DNA of 64,000 nucleotides from Dryococelus australis (GCA_029891345.1 CM056999.1:31554418-31618417); one strand, 5' to 3'; shown: positions 12,181 through 26,067, counted from the stretch's first letter. Notes: generated from the sequence alone by a model not told the origin. Numbers and translations are program-made.

Positions 12181-15100
12181 AGTACGTGCCTCCTTGGAGG
12201 GAATTCAGTGAGTAAAGATCAATTCAGTGGAAAGTGGTTCTTTTATTTCACTGCAAGTCGCTTTACAGTCAATATAACTTTTTTGGATCTTCTGCCCGCT
12301 GCATCACTGCAACCTCCTGACAGCGTCTTAGCTTATTGTATGTGTCTGGTATGTGAGATGACCATTCATCAGTCTCACTCAACATTTAGTGGTATACGAG
12401 AGGGCCAACACTCTCGTTAGATAGGCATAACAGGTTTATTGCATCATTACGACGACGTCACCTCATCGCAGGGTGAACTGAGGAGAGCCACGTGGGCGAA
12501 CGAGACACACCCTGGATGAGTCTCTCGTGCTCTGGCACCCTTCACAACTCTAAGCATATGGTAAAATGTAGATTATCCCAACTAATAGGATCAAAGGTAA
12601 TTCGGATAGGTAATCGAAAATTCAGATCATGGAACTATGTTGAAAATGAAGACAAAAGAATTTGTTTAATAAACATTTTCACGCGACGTAAAATTTATTA
12701 GACACGCATAGAACACTAACATATCCAAAACAGAAACTGTACAAAAAATTTAAAAAAACAAATCTGTTAACAAAACCACCCTCCTGGCAGACGTGTTCAC
12801 TGTGAACAACATGTGAAATGACACATCACAAGAGCACACACAAGTGCTTGTGTCTTCCCCATAGGTAAGGGAAACACTGTGACAAAAGAGACTTTCGTGT
12901 TTTTACTATTATCTTTATTTTTCAAACAAGTCCCGGTAATCGACCTTCTACTGTATTCTAAAACCTGTTATCGTAAGTCAAACCTTCCTCCTCCCCTCAC
13001 CAGAGACCACGACATACTATCAATGTGGATAATTTCTTGATCTGTGGTGGGGAACATAAATATAGTGTTATAATAGCTTCTTGTCTACATCAATTGTGAT
13101 ATTGCATTTGACATGGCTTGGTATTGTTTGAGTATAACATGTTTTAAGTAAAGTAAATATTTTATTGAATAAATATGTGTATAAAACACACATGTACAGG
13201 TGAACGAAAACTGTTCTGGCTCACATAGCCTGCAAGTGGCCATAGCTGCGAAAAAAAAAGCCAGAATGGCACAAACAAGATCACTTGACACTAAATTAAA
13301 AATATAAAGCCTGTGAGTCTATGGAGGAATGCTGTGAACACTGAAGGTTAAACAAAAACAAAGTTCAGGTTACTAACGTTAAACGATTATGGCACACAAG
13401 AATTATCAGAAAAAATGTAGATCACCATCCGTGACGCGATTCGTGTGCAACACATACGGCCAGCTGGATCCGACCAACTAGGCCACACTTTGACTGGAGC
13501 AATCCAGTTAAAACAAACACTGAAAATAATCCCACATAATGCACTGACTTGCTACATCCGTTAACACTTTTTAATTGCTATAACACTCTGTAAAACAGGC
13601 AGTCTGTTCATATACGCGGTGCCTTATATGCTGATTCTAACATTTGTCCGTAGGCTTTAAACTAAGTATGATTCAAAAAAACATTTTGACATAATTGCTG
13701 AGTTTTCTCTACGTGACAAAGGGGCATTGCACTGACTAGCGCATTCCGTTAGCGAATGGGTCACAGGACCTGTTCGTGCATGAACGTTTCTATCGAGCAA
13801 GCATGAATATATGACATGGGAATACTGGCACTAGATATAAGATTACTGTGATCTGAGTCTCCACAACTTGAATGACACAGTATCAAAATACACTAATCTC
13901 TTAAATTCATTTTCTCTAAACAGTTACAGAACTGTGATAGAGAGATCCTCTTACTATAACAACAAATATCAAAGTACATGAATAGTGTCTCACTGGGGAA
14001 TATCGTGTCACCCGTATAAGGATGTAGTAGCCCTTGCCACCCCTACTGAAAAAACACTATGAAAATGGTATAAAAACAGATTTGTGTTGTGTTTTTAATT
14101 GTTTCTTAGCCGTTAGATATGAGTTTGTGTCTGTCTGAATAGTATCCATAATGATTTCATACTGTCCTCAAATTGTAAGCTCTGTTCCATACTTTTCAAA
14201 CTTTCATAATATACTTACTGTTCAGTCATAATCAACTTCACAAAACAAACATTTATTTTAAAAAATGTAACAACGTACTGACCATAGTGTTTTCATACTG
14301 TGCTGAAAGTATTATTACACAATAAAATCTCTTGCTTTCCTGGACAGTTCTATAAACACACTGTTGCATAATACTTTTATACTGTCAAGTAATTTCATTG
14401 TTTGGTTCAAACAGCATCAGTACAGCTGATGTTTACTGATGTGGTATACTTTATTACAGTATTTAGTAATTAAAAACAGGTATGGTGTGTAAGGAAGACT
14501 ACTTCTAGTGTACTTGTATTTAACATGGTTCAGATCCTAATGATGAGTTTTGGTTATCTTCAAACTACAGCAGACTTGACTACCGGAACCTTACAAATTC
14601 TTAGCCTATTTAACTTTGAAAAGTTATATCTTATGAAATCTCCACTTTTGCACGTTGTGGATCAAGATTTGGATAAACAACAATTTTGTGAACTGAATAG
14701 TCAGCCCAGAACCTGAATTTTGTTTAAAATTGTTGGTGTGAGACCAGCACATCTCTGTATGATCTAATTGATAGTGGAATATCAGCTCTTAGTTAAAAAT
14801 TTGTAGGCCAATATCACAAGCTCTTTTTCTGTTCTTTATATTATTTTTGAAGCTACTTCGCTGCTGTAGATTCAACTTTTACAAATTGTTGGGAAATACC
14901 CTTCCTGTTCTGCACATTTGCTAAATTTTGGTCTATTTTTTCTGTATTTGGTAGATAAAAGTGAATTTACATCAAAAGTGGCAGGTATAATTTGCAGTCC
15001 ACTATGCCTACTGGAAACCATTCTCCATACCCATCTTAGGACTACCACTGGGCATGCATTCAATAAATCTTGAACTTAAGTGATGATCCAAATATCACAT

Positions 15101-15985
15101 TCACTTTTTCAACGCTATTTTTTAAAGGTGTTTTACTTGTGATTAATCACGTGGTTAGTAAATCCTACTAGCAATTTCTAGACATTAATGGAAAATAACA
15201 AGCAAATTATGCATCAGATAAGAAACCTGTTGGTGCAATGTATACATAGTATTAGCTTGTATTTTTTCTTCTTCTTTCCCATTATGGGGACTAAAGAAAA
15301 TATTTTGGCGAAAACCTACATCTTAAGTTTTAACAATTAGATTTAAGGTTGCAATAAATAACCGTGGCATTTTGGACTTTGCGAATGACTGACAAGAGGT
15401 CTCAGTCTCCTGACGCCAGTGTCACGTGACTGCAATGTGTGGGGCACAAAGCATGCTCACTGAACGCTGCCATACAATCAGTACATAAATTGGTAACTTC
15501 TTACCTGATTTGGATTGAGTAATAGTATAACATAGAGCTATTAAACATAGCAATATTTCATTGTATTATAATTTTGTCCATATTTACATAATCAAAACTA
15601 TTTACGCTGTGGAACCCACATTTGTCTTGCCAATCACGACATGTGAAAGTTGCATTTTGTCATATATACAGGTATGTTTATACATGTCAGAATTTGAATT
15701 ATAGAACAGTGCCCAATTGTGGTGGATTTTGCAGTCAATAAATAAATTGTATGCCTAAGGAGTCGTAATACTTTCTCAAATAAAAATAAAACTTTTTCAC
15801 AAAAATTGTTTTGTTACGCAAAAAATACCTGTACAGGTGTAATGTACATTTACACAACATGCGGATATTTACTTTAATGTATGTAAAAAAACCATCCTGT
15901 CCAACACCACTAGCAGGATACGAGGCCTAGGGTATAAGGAGAATCCAGAATTGGAAAGTGACAACTGTGGTGGATCAGAGCATGA
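12181..15985. other. Unannotated DNA
   Basis: About 3.8 kb without a supportable gene. A small hairpin (ACGAGAG...CTCTCGT) lies at 12396-12418. Short open frames at 12208-12420, 12492-12701 and 14525-14716 have no recognisable domains or neighbours and look like chance. A weak tRNA-like string at 13400-13500 (minus) was not accepted. Confidence 0.45.
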
Positions 15986-15988
15986 ACT

Positions 15989-16230
15989 GGGGCCATGGTG
16001 GTGTAGTGGTCAGACTACTTGCCTCCCCCTAAGGTTAACCGGGCTCGATTCTCGACGGGGTCACTCCAGAATTTTTGCATGTGAGAACTGTGCCGACCGG
16101 CAGGTTTTCTCTGAGATTTCTTATTTCCCCTACCCTTGCCATCTGGCACTGCTCCATTCTTATTGGCTCTCAAGACCACAATGTCAAGGGATGCCCAAAT
16201 CTCTCTACTACAATGAATGAAATTTTGTCT
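15989..16230 (+). mobile_element. tRNA-derived SINE, copy 1
   Basis: An RNA polymerase III A-box-like string (GGTGTAGTGGTCAGACTAC, 15999-16017) is followed by a B-box-like GGGCTCGATTCTCG (16040-16053), then a family body. The body contains a CATGTGAGAACTGTGCCG segment, a GATTTCTTATTTCCCC segment, CTGGCACTGCTCCAT and a 3' TGGCTCTCAAGACCACAATG...GCCCAAATCTCT end. The same modules in the same order recur at 37880-38090 (minus), 26070-26295 (minus), 38870-39100 (plus) and 53640-53890 (minus). The 89-codon frame across it is not a gene. Confidence 0.8.
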
Positions 16231-16970
16231 TAGGAGGAACAAATATAGGCCTATATCCTATGTTCAACATTTTCTGTTCAGTATCTTGGGTTTTAGAATA
16301 TATAACTTTTTTTTTTGTGTAGCATTAGTAAATTTTACATGGGTTTCTGAAAATTTTAAAAGTTCCATTATTGAAGGTTGACAAATAAAAACACAAAAAA
16401 AAAGTATTTATTTGTTTTTGCCCTAAGTTTTCTGTATTATTTTGAGTATTTTCATTTCTGAAAACCATTTTGTTACAATGAAGAACTTGCGAGTTGTGGT
16501 GTGAATCAATGTAACTCAAGGTCAGTGCTGAGAGAATGCAGTGCCTCGAGGCATTGCTGTAAACAGCAACGTGCCACATGTTGAAAAGCAGCGTCAGCAA
16601 CTGTGACTGGATGCGTCTCACAGTTGGCAAGTGTGAGATCCTAGACTTTCATTAGGTAGTTGGAAACCTACTGACCATCTTAACTGCCCCGGGTACTGTT
16701 GTACCAACAGTCAATCGTGGCTCATGAAATACTGACATGTAGCAGGACGTCGACTGCCGAGTGAGGACATGCAGGAGAGCCATTCACATTAACTATCAAT
16801 GTAGTATTTGACTTACGTAACAATCAGCTTGCATCCTATGGTGTATAGTATTTCCTTGGCGATGTGTGTATGTAGGTAACCATACATCATACACAACATG
16901 AGTAAACATGGGGTCAAATGTGTACTGTATATACAACCAGCTATGTAAATAAAAACCAGTTTTAGTGTAA
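16231..16970. other. Unannotated DNA
   Basis: It is intergenic or intronic-looking DNA with T and A runs. An open frame at 16325-16630 (minus) shows no domain and is taken as chance. Confidence 0.4.
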
Positions 16971-17391
16971 TGCGGTTCACGATAAAGTGAGCACTTTTGA
17001 AATCAACCTCAGAAAAGTCAATTCCCCTGCCTGCATATATTACAACGGAGGCACTGAGTGACATGCGCCCAGTAAAGATGGTAATAATAGCTGGAAAGTA
17101 ATTCCATATTTTCACGTAGAATAAAAAGTGTTAACGTAACTATTTGTGATAACGTAGATTATTTATTTCGCTTTCTGTTTTTTTTAATGCATCTAAGTGT
17201 AAAAACGAGCATATTTGTTAAATATTTACTTCTCAAACAATTTCACATTTTCACTCGACCGATGCATAAATAAAGTGAAGAGGCATGTGGCAATGTCAAT
17301 TTTACATTACACGGAAGAATATGTAATGCATACACAAGTAGATCTTGAACAGGGCTCTCAAAAGTGCTCATTTTATCGTGAACAACCTATA
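16971..17391 (+). mobile_element. TIR element (MITE) family M, copy 1
   Basis: The element starts with GTTCACGATAAAGTGAGCAC (16975-16994) and ends with the inverted counterpart, TTTATCGTGAAC followed by AACCTATA (17372-17391), giving about 420 bp. Internal landmarks shared with copies 2, 3 and 5 are GCACTGAGTGACATGCGCCCAGTAAA, a TTCGCTTTCTGTTTTTTTTAATGCA segment and a GGCAATGTTAATTTTAC-like segment. It has no coding capacity. The outermost bases (TATAGGC) suggest a TA-type target site, as in Tc1/mariner-related MITEs, but this is inference. Confidence 0.85.
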
Positions 17392-19225
17392 GCTCCCTAC
17401 TATCGAAATGTAGACCAATGTAAATGTTAAAAACTGAAAACACTTTTGTGATACGTAATATGTTAAAAACCAAAATCATTCTTTGCGTTCTTTTTTTTCC
17501 CCAAAAAAATAGTAGTCATTATACCTCTTTGGCGTTATGTTTTCCCTTGTCTCTTTCGGATTGTTGTATTTAAAGAAAAAAACATAATTGAGTAAAAACT
17601 GCCATTGTTTTCAAAATGTTTTTGTTGTATTTCAAATAGCAGTAGCATATGAGTTGCTGTTCCATTTTCTTGTTAAATGCATAACAGTTTTTTACTGCTA
17701 TATCATATATCATATAGTCTTTTATGTTAGGCAAAGTGCTAGCATGGAATTATATTTGCATTTGAAAGGTTTACTGCACGTTACCAGTTATGTAAATGTC
17801 ATGTCACAGAAATTTTACTTACGATCAGTTTTTATTTTGGCGTATTTCTACAGTACATAAAGTTGAAAATATTTGTTTTAATTCACACACACACACACAC
17901 TGTTACTTTCCCTTGATCCCTTCAGCACCCACAGTACTATGCATTCCCTTCATCCCTTTTTGACGAAGTTGATATAATTTCAAACACCCATATTTATTTT
18001 GAAATTTTAAGTTCCAATGCATAAGCGATTGAAGAATCAATGAACTAAACACATTTTCTTATGTTGTCTGGGCTTTGTAGGAATAAGTGTTCAGCAAACG
18101 ACAGAAATAAGCTGCATAATTGTTATGAACAATTAAACTTACAGTGTAGGGCATGTGTAGAGGACACCGCTCTTGTCCATAGTCAAATGGGATATTCAAG
18201 GTGCATTCTTGCCCTTACCGGAAATTCAGGCGGTGACAATTCAACGTCTCAGCCGTCATGCAATTTTTAGGGACACACAGCCAGGCAAGGGCTCTTGGCT
18301 CGTAAATTAGAACACACATTAAGTTAGTTTAAACGAACATGTTACTTTGTGAATGAACACTGAAATAGGGTGAACATTTTTTTCTTTTAACAGTGCCTAC
18401 TCGTGCTTTTTTGTGAAATACAGCTTTGTAGGTATGACTATTTGAAAACAGAATATAGTTACTTCAGTGTAAACACACTTTTTCAGAAGGGGGACTGTTT
18501 AGTGTGGATGGCATTAAATTGCAGTTTTGGCATTTTTAAAATAAAGAATTCCATTATATTTTTTAAAGTTTTACTTCATAATTTCCCTGATCTTTGGAAC
18601 TATCCTTACTATGTGGAATTTTTGGTTATAACTTAAGCTTAATTCAAAAATGAAATGTCGGGGCATGACTGAGCAATTTCTGTACTTTTCAAATATGCTA
18701 TTTTCTATTTTTATCTTATTTTAGTTACACTAATAATTGGATAACAAATTTTGACTCGATTCCAAGTACATTCTTTGGACAAAAACCAAATATTAAGTCT
18801 AGTTGTTATGAAGATTTGTCATATGGAAAGGAAGACATTAGGTAATTTAATGGGTTATAGGCTATCTTTAAAAGGCACCTTTTATTTACGTTAAATCGCA
18901 ATATTACAACACAACTCATGTGGTATGGAAATTTATTCTTGTCCCAATGTCACATATAAACACCACATCACAGTTTGAAAAATAAAAAAACACGAACTTA
19001 AGCTAATTACTATTACATCTAGTTTGTCACTTGCTAGCACGCATGTATTCGTTCGGAATAAACACGATTGTTTACATTAAATCGGTATACCATTACACAA
19101 AAATCATTGTATTACACAAATTTGATCTTCTTTTAATTGTCATGCAAAAATTATTACAATTTAAGAAATTTAAAACACGAAATTACGATGATTTTTACAC
19201 GTATGACACTTGCAGTGCATGCATT
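17392..19225. other. Unannotated AT-rich DNA
   Basis: It holds a (CA)n microsatellite at 17885-17900. Several short open frames (17588-17860, 18061-18270, 18403-18636, 19031-19363) show no recognisable domain. No promoter or RNA gene is evident. Confidence 0.45.
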
Positions 19226-19229
19226 TTAA

Positions 19230-19690
19230 TGGGAGAAACCCCGATTGTTTTGGGTCACGCTTCTACTATTACTATTTCTACTCGAGCTTCACTAAGCGTA
19301 CGCAAAACACGGCAAGTGTCCAGACCTATCTTTATAACCGTGGTACTTACTCTCATTACATAATTGCCAACTGTCCAATTACACAATTACTACTTATCCA
19401 GTACGGGAACCAGAACGGGAATCCAGTACCAGTCACTGCAAGCCCCATCGTGGCAGCACTCCAGCCCACGACTCACGCCAAAAACAGATCCTCAAATCTC
19501 CGGTAGTCCCACAGGGAGGTGTTGTTGGGGAAGTGCAATTGTTGGTGAAACGAGGGGGGGGGGAGTGGAGAACCCGTCAGACAACATCTCCAGGGGATGT
19601 GCATGAGCAACTGTATCGCAGAGGCAGGCGAAAGTGCATCTACAACACCACCATTTTGAATAAATTATGTACCAAAACCCACCCGGTGCC
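19230..19690 (+). repeat. Dispersed repeat: GTGCAAT-family end plus GGCGGGTGT-family segment
   Basis: 19280-19350 is an inverted match to 9148-9270. 19432-19672 matches 50365-50615 (same strand) and 41060-41360 (inverted). The shared landmarks are CCCATC.TGGC.GC..TCCA.CCCACGAC.C.CGCCAAAA, then a GTCCCAC.GG core, then CCATTTTGAATAAATTATGT at the end. A G10 run lies at 19553-19562. It is non-coding; open frames in several registers here are products of GC composition. Confidence 0.7.
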
Positions 19691-20618
19691 CCTACTGATG
19701 TCCACACCATTAACGCTATGTAAAATATATCTGGAGCATGTGTGAATAGAGAAATGCCATCAGTGCGAAAACCGAGGTAACTGATCGAGTCCGCTATGGT
19801 GTGATTCCACTTCAATAGCTGAGATAATACATTGCAATGGTTGGGAAACATGTGGGAATCTTCACCTCATGGTTTGTCCAACATGCTGTAAGAGTTGTGT
19901 GCCAATACAGTATTGATTAATAATAAGTTCATTTGGTTTTCAAAAGTGCATTATAATGTGTTTGCGTATTCTGAGGACCGTTGAAAAAATATTTCAATAT
20001 GAATTACATGAATTATATTATTTTTTGTTACCAGGCAAATATAAAACATTTCCACTCCAGGAGCGGTGTGGACTCTCGAATTGTTTTGATAAGTTTGTTG
20101 ATTTGGGGGGGGGGGGGGGATGGCCAGTTTTCCCAATGTCCAGTTGCTGGTTTGTACATTCGATTTATGGCATGGGAGGAGGAGACTGTCTCATCATAAT
20201 TTTAAGAAACTATTTTAAATTATTAAAATATAAACCAGTGTTTAAAACAATTCTGATATCATTTCATTTTATGTTTAAAACATACACAGTACAGATTTAC
20301 ATCAATTTAATTTTTGTTTGGGGAGGGGGGGGGGGTACGATGTTCAAGCAAAGTAAGCATTTCTGTTAAAAGGTAGTGGAGCACACACAGACTTAGTACA
20401 GCATACCATAGACTAAACGTGAAGTAGACGTAATTTTGTACTCTGCTCATGTCCTTAACGTTTGTTCAAAATTCGCCCGCAGAGCTGTTCGAATTAGATG
20501 TTCATACAATTACATGTAATTTTATTTACATCCATTTTTTAACAAACTCATTAGCTCTCATAAAAAATGAATAGTTCTTCTGCAAACTTGCAGCTATCCT
20601 GGTTGAATTACAAATTAG
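19691..20618. other. Unannotated DNA with two long G runs
   Basis: G-rich mononucleotide runs lie at 20105-20119 and 20321-20336, and they produce the glycine-rich open frames seen here. No gene is supported. Confidence 0.5.
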
Positions 20619-20875
20619 GTTGATATAGGCCGTTCACAATAAACTAGACACTTTTGAAAGCCCTGCTGATGATCTACTTGTATGAATAACGAGTATCTTT
20701 CACCATATGTAAAATTAACTTTTAATGGGCTGGGCCTGATCACTTTATTCATGCGTCCTTCTAGTAAAGCGGTGAAATTATTAGAAAAATAAACGATTTG
20801 CAAATTTGCTGATTCTTACACTTGTATGCATAGAAATCAAAAAGCAAAATAAATTGCATTAAATAATACACCTTT
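20619..20875 (-). mobile_element. MITE family M, copy 4 (partial)
   Basis: The left end, TATAGGCCGTTCACAATAAA (20624-20643), is the family M terminus in inverted orientation. The adjacent segment matches the right half of copies 1-3, including the CCATATGTAAAATTAAC and CACTTTATTCATGCG counterparts. The other half of the element is missing, so this is a truncated copy. Confidence 0.75.
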
Positions 20876-21057
20876 TTAGGTAATAAATATGGTAACTTTA
20901 ATGGATTAATCTACTCAGGTTAGAGACAAACCGAGATTTAATATGAGAGAGTTTGGCATTGGGAATATTTCGGCCACTAGGTGCGCAGTGTTTCTAAAGA
21001 TAACTTTAAATTAAGATTTTCAGCTACGTGAATAATAAAAGAGAAAGACTTTATTTA

Positions 21058-21576
21058 GCCCACGGTTACACGGGATGTAGAACTACTTCACTTCAAATAA
21101 GTTAATCTTTTGAAGAGGTTACATTACCTTCGAACGAGTTCCGATTGCAGTTTTTTTCTCGTTCAAAGAGAAAAGTTTTCATAAGAAGTTTCGAACCACT
21201 TCTCTTCTCTTCTGCGCTCCTATTGGCTGCTTCGAAGTAAACAAGTAGTGTAAAAATATTGATATATTTGCCGGGAATGCCTGCACTTGTTGAATTAACT
21301 TAAGTTTAAGGTTATATATACTAATACCCACCCATTATGCTATTCCAGTCAAAGTGTATGCTTCATAACAATTCAAAATATGAATAGTGATAAATGTTTG
21401 AGGCTATTATAATTAAATTTCGTACATTTAGAGTTCCACGTTTGTTGAGGTTAGAATTTCCATAGATTTCATTCTGCTTTGGGTGTGTAAACACGTTCTG
21501 TTTTTAAACTTGTTCATACATGGCTACCGAATGTATTTAGCTGAATGTGTTTAACAGCATTCGTGTAACCACGGCC
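21058..21576 (+). mobile_element. Harbinger-like MITE with TTA target duplication
   Basis: The left end GCCCACGGTTACACG (21058-21072) and the right end CGTGTAACCACGGCC (21562-21576) are inverted repeats with a few mismatches. Both are directly flanked by TTA (21055-21057 and 21577-21579), the target-site duplication of PIF/Harbinger elements. The interior (519 bp in total) contains TTCGAA- and CACTTC-rich words and no ORF. Superfamily assignment rests on the TSD and the GGCC-type terminus. Confidence 0.75.
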
Positions 21577-21579
21577 TTA

Positions 21580-23640
21580 GTCACGAAGTCATTTTACATC
21601 TGTTTTATGATTATTGCAACCATCCTGTTTCTTTAACTTAGAAAATGGAGAATATCAGATACTTGTGGTGAACATTTTCCCTTAGCTAAACTTTTAACAT
21701 TGATCTTCCCAACCGGCAGTAAAAGTAAACTTAGTAGAAGTCACATGGTTTCAACGGTTATAGAGGCAGAAAAGAAATTCGTTGCCGGGACTCAGAAGTA
21801 GGTTACTGCGTTGCTGGCATACGCACTCTACCCCGTTATATCATCTACAGTATGGTACAGCACAATAATACAAGGGGTGACAAATCACCGCATACCAGTA
21901 ATGCCAAGCTGTGCTGAAGCAAGTCGCTTCATGTATATTTTCTGCAGTTGGCAAACCATAATAGTGTGTGTCGTCCAGGGGGTGGCTATGCCTTATACCG
22001 AGCAGTGTTAACAAGTGAAGCCAGTCTATAACGTGGACTTAGACGGTTGTTTTCCGGCAAAAAATGTCACGAGATCAACAGCAGCCAAAAAGAAAAAATT
22101 GTATCGACCTATCTTTCACGTGTATTTTGACGAGTATTCAAATCGACATAAATTAACATATAACCGTTATTGACCTGAACGATAATATACATAAAGCGTG
22201 AGTGTGTTTGTCTCAGATAACTAGATATAAATTTTGCCGTTAAATATGTAAATTAATTATTTACGTTTAAATGTAAGTGTTGTATACGGTATTTTGGTTT
22301 ATTTGCTTCCCATTTCCTATATATTTGTGTTGAAATTATTTCAGGAAATAATTTTCTGACGGCTATAGGATCTTTTAAAAGTTGTAATAAAACTTTAACC
22401 GTAATAAAATCGTATAAAATACGCTATTGAAGTCGTCTGCGAGTGCGTTACAAGTGAAGCAGCTATGCTGGAGAGAGACAACTTTTGTTTACATTGAAAT
22501 TGAACAGCCTTGCGAGTGCTATTGTATATCAACTCACTAGTTCTGAATTTTCTCTAAATTTATGTTATTCTTGCGATTGTGAAATGTAAATTTGGCATGT
22601 AAACATGCCTTAAAACTATAATATATTTTTCATTTATTCAGTGACCAACGAAAACTAATATTTATGTATGAAAATGCGTAAAAGCCGGTCCATGCGATTG
22701 CAATGTTTAGTGTATTCGTATATATCGTGGATCATTCGTGAAATATATCGCACATTTATTTTGTGTATAAGGAGTTTGTAAATTAACAATTGCAGTGTCT
22801 TAAATTTTTGCAAGTGCTGTTGGGATTACTAACATGCCGTGAATTTAAGGTCTAACCTGTAAGTTGCTGGCTCGTATGAGGGACAGGCACTTTATAAAAC
22901 TCCAGATTCGTATTTTTCCAAATGCTGATTTGCTATTTCGGTGTAGGAGTTTATGGAATTATTTTGTTAGTAATGGCAAATAATCTCGTAAAACAATACA
23001 ATGCTACACCTTACAAAAACTCCACTCTTACAATTTTTTTCTCCCCAAGTCAGCAGAGTTGCTGTGACAACAAGAAATCAGCTGTTTATCAATACAAGAA
23101 TATAGGCCTACAACCAAATCAGTTCTCATATTTTTATTAGCTACTGAATGTAGCCTTCATGATTTGCAATTTCCATGGTTTCTCGAACTCACTCCATGCA
23201 ATTTCTGGTGCGACTCAATAAAGACAATTTGACCAATCCCTTCCTTGTATTCGCTTCATTGTGTTCTTGGTTTACCATTCTCTTATGAACCTGTTGTCGA
23301 CAAGTTGTTAAGTTAAATAAATAAAGTTTACTTGTGTGTGTAGATAGAGTATTTAACAGTAGGCTGTAATCATTACTGTAAATTATATGTTTATACATTT
23401 TGTCGTTTTCCAAAGGTAGTCAAAATAAAGAAAACTTAGACATAGGCAATATTTTCCTATAACTACACCATCTGCAAAATATAAAAACATCACGTGATTT
23501 TCTTTCAACTCTATTTCACCCTTCTTAAAGATTTTTAAAATTCTAATTTTGAGGGCAACTAATAGGACATAAGCTTATTTTAATATTGATGATGAATCAT
23601 GAATATTTAGATGAAAATGATCATTTTTAAAAGCCCACTT
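21580..23640. other. Unannotated AT-rich DNA
   Basis: It includes a GC-richer patch at 21780-22080 and AT-rich DNA after it. Open frames at 21811-22011 and 22922-23140 carry no recognisable domain. Confidence 0.4.
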
Positions 23641-25700
23641 GTAAAATAAAAATTGGGGTTATGATTATACATTAATTGAACCAAACATTGCTTGAAACAG
23701 TTTTATTAATGGATTTCTTTGTCATTTTATTCATGTCTTTCCACTCAAATCTGTAAAATGTAGCAGTAGCTCAAAAATAAAATGGATTAGTAAAGGTCTG
23801 ACAGTTACAGGACAGAGGTTAAAAACAATGCGTAAAATGCTAAGAACCCAGGGGGAAAATCAAAAATTACACTGCAAGCAATACGAAATGTTATATAACA
23901 AGTTCCTCGGAGTAGCAAAGCAGAAATTCAATGGGGAAAAAATAGCCTCCTCCTCAAATGAAACAAAAGCAATGTGGAACAGTATTAATAATAAATTGAA
24001 ACATAGGCAAGGAGCTATTAACCTTTCCTTGAAATTTTATAGTATTAAAATCGAAAATAGCAAGGAAATATCTAATGGTTTTAATGACTTTTTCACAAAC
24101 ATCCCACTAAAATTGCAAAATGAACACAGAGCTACAAATATTAGTCCTGCACACATATCCCAAAGACCTAACGCTTGGAATGCTAACACGCTCTTTTTCA
24201 CACCTATCTCTGAAGAAGTCATGAACGTAATTAAAAATTTCAAAAGTAAAAGTTCCTGTGGAATAGTTTAGGTACCTATGATTCTGCTGAAAAAAAAGTG
24301 TTCTTATTTAATAAAACTGCTTTGACTTACATTTTAAATGAATGTCTTGCCCAGGGAATTTTTCCTGATAGACTAAAACATGCAAAAGTGGTACCAATAC
24401 ATAAAAAAGTGACAGGGCATTGATGTATAACTATATGCCTATTGTTCTTCTTAAACGCTTTAAAATTTTTTTTAGGAAAGATCAGAGCAAATAAACTGAC
24501 ACAATTCTTAGTAAAAAACAAGGTTATTTCATTGCATCAGTATGGCTTTGTAGAGGGCAGACCCACAGAACGAGCTATTTACAGTTTTACTGAAAAAATA
24601 TTAACTTCTTTTATAGAAGACAATTCTCAACAGGTATATTCACAGATCTTTCAAAAGCTTTCAATTGTGTAGACCACAATATTTTATTACAAAAACTTGA
24701 ACAGTGTGGAGTAAGAGGTGTAACCAATAATATGTTTAAATCATATCTTGAAGACAGAAAACAGATCACCTCCATAAGATATTATGATGAAAATCACATT
24801 ACAAATGTTATGTCCAATACCAGAACTACTCGAGTAGGAGTGCCACAAGGATCAATACTGGGACCAATTTTATTCTTAATATTTATTAATGATTTTACAG
24901 AACAAATAACAAAGGACTCGGCTATAATGTTTGCGGATGACACAAACATTTTGGTGATTAGTTCAAATAATGCTGTTCTTGAAGAAAATATAAAACATAC
25001 AGTGACTGAGGTGTCCAGTTGGTTCCAGTATAATAAATTAATACCTGTTAAATGTAAACAAATATGTGCTCATGAATTTCATGCAGAGAAATAAACATAC
25101 AATACCAGATGAAAGATGTACAACAATAGAAGATGATGGGTTATAGATAGTAAATAGTACTAAATTTCTAGGGCTCATTGTAGACAGTAATTTAACATGG
25201 AACGAGCATGTTGACAGTGTCTGTAAATAGTTGAGTTCAATGTGTTTTGCGGTACATACCTTAAAAAATACTTGTCATAATAATACAATACTTGCATACT
25301 ATTTCTCAAATATTCAGTCCATAATAAATTATGGAATCCTATTTTGGGGTAAATCGACAAAATGGAAAAAGGCTTTCAGATTACAGAAGAAAATAGTGAG
25401 ATTAATAAGTAATAAGGAAAAAGAAGCCATTGTAGATCGCTACTTATAAATAACAAAATTCTCACACTTCCGTGCATATATATTTACCGTAGTATTCTTA
25501 TTTACATGGAAAACATTTAAAAAGTTAAAAATTGTGATATGCACCATTACTACACCAGACACTGGGGCAAAACTAATAAATAGCATTCCCAGTCATTTGA
25601 AGTCAATTAATAGTTTACAGAAATAAAAAATGATGATAAATTTTACTTTTTAAATAAGGACTTCTATTCCGTAGAAGAATACTTACATAAAGATAAATTT
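23641..25700 (+). pseudogene. Non-LTR retrotransposon (Jockey/CR1-like LINE) reverse transcriptase, 5'-truncated
   Basis: From about 23690 the translation shows the linker between endonuclease and RT (KIKWISKGLTVTGQRLKTMRK), then an RT N-terminal segment ending KNFKSKSSCGI (about 24235-24265). Next come PDRLKHAKVVPIHKK (24365-24410), YGFVEGRPTERAI (24541-24579), a DLSKAFD-like segment (near 24640), GVPQGSILGPILFLIFINDF (about 24835-24895) and the catalytic FADDTNIL (24931-24954). FLGLIVDSNLTW (25168-25203) and a YGILFWGKSTKWKKAFRLQKKIVRLISN thumb segment (25330-25415) follow. At least four frameshifts or stops break it (near 24270, 24430, 24670, 25095, 25228). It would have copied itself by target-primed reverse transcription. 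The endonuclease region is absent. Confidence 0.9.
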
Positions 25701-26067
25701 ATATAATGCAGAACAAGACATATAAAGAGACTTCATGTAATAGCTTGTTTCAATCTAATGTAGACTTTACATATTTATACTTAAATAGCAATATGTACAT
25801 GAGTTGTAACAACTTGTACTGCAATCAGATGTAATCTTAACATTTTTGTGGAGCTGCTAGAATTAATAAGTGTGTAAATTATATTATTTTTCTGTTATAT
25901 ATTGGTATGTTAATATAATTATGAACAAATATCCATATAGTATAACAAAAATAAAAAAAATGATAATTGACAAGTACTTTCCAAAGTGTATTGGATGTAC
26001 ATGGGATGCAAAAAAAAGTGTGCTTCGTGAAACAGCGAATACTCAATGCCGCTACACAACGATGGCC

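Noticed and set aside
13400..13500. tRNA-like string on the minus strand (GTGGCCTAGTTGGTC...)
   Set aside because: It has only a partial A box. No B box or acceptor pairing could be found.
15951..16220. 89-codon plus-strand frame
   Set aside because: It coincides with SINE copy 1 and is not conserved in frame in other copies.
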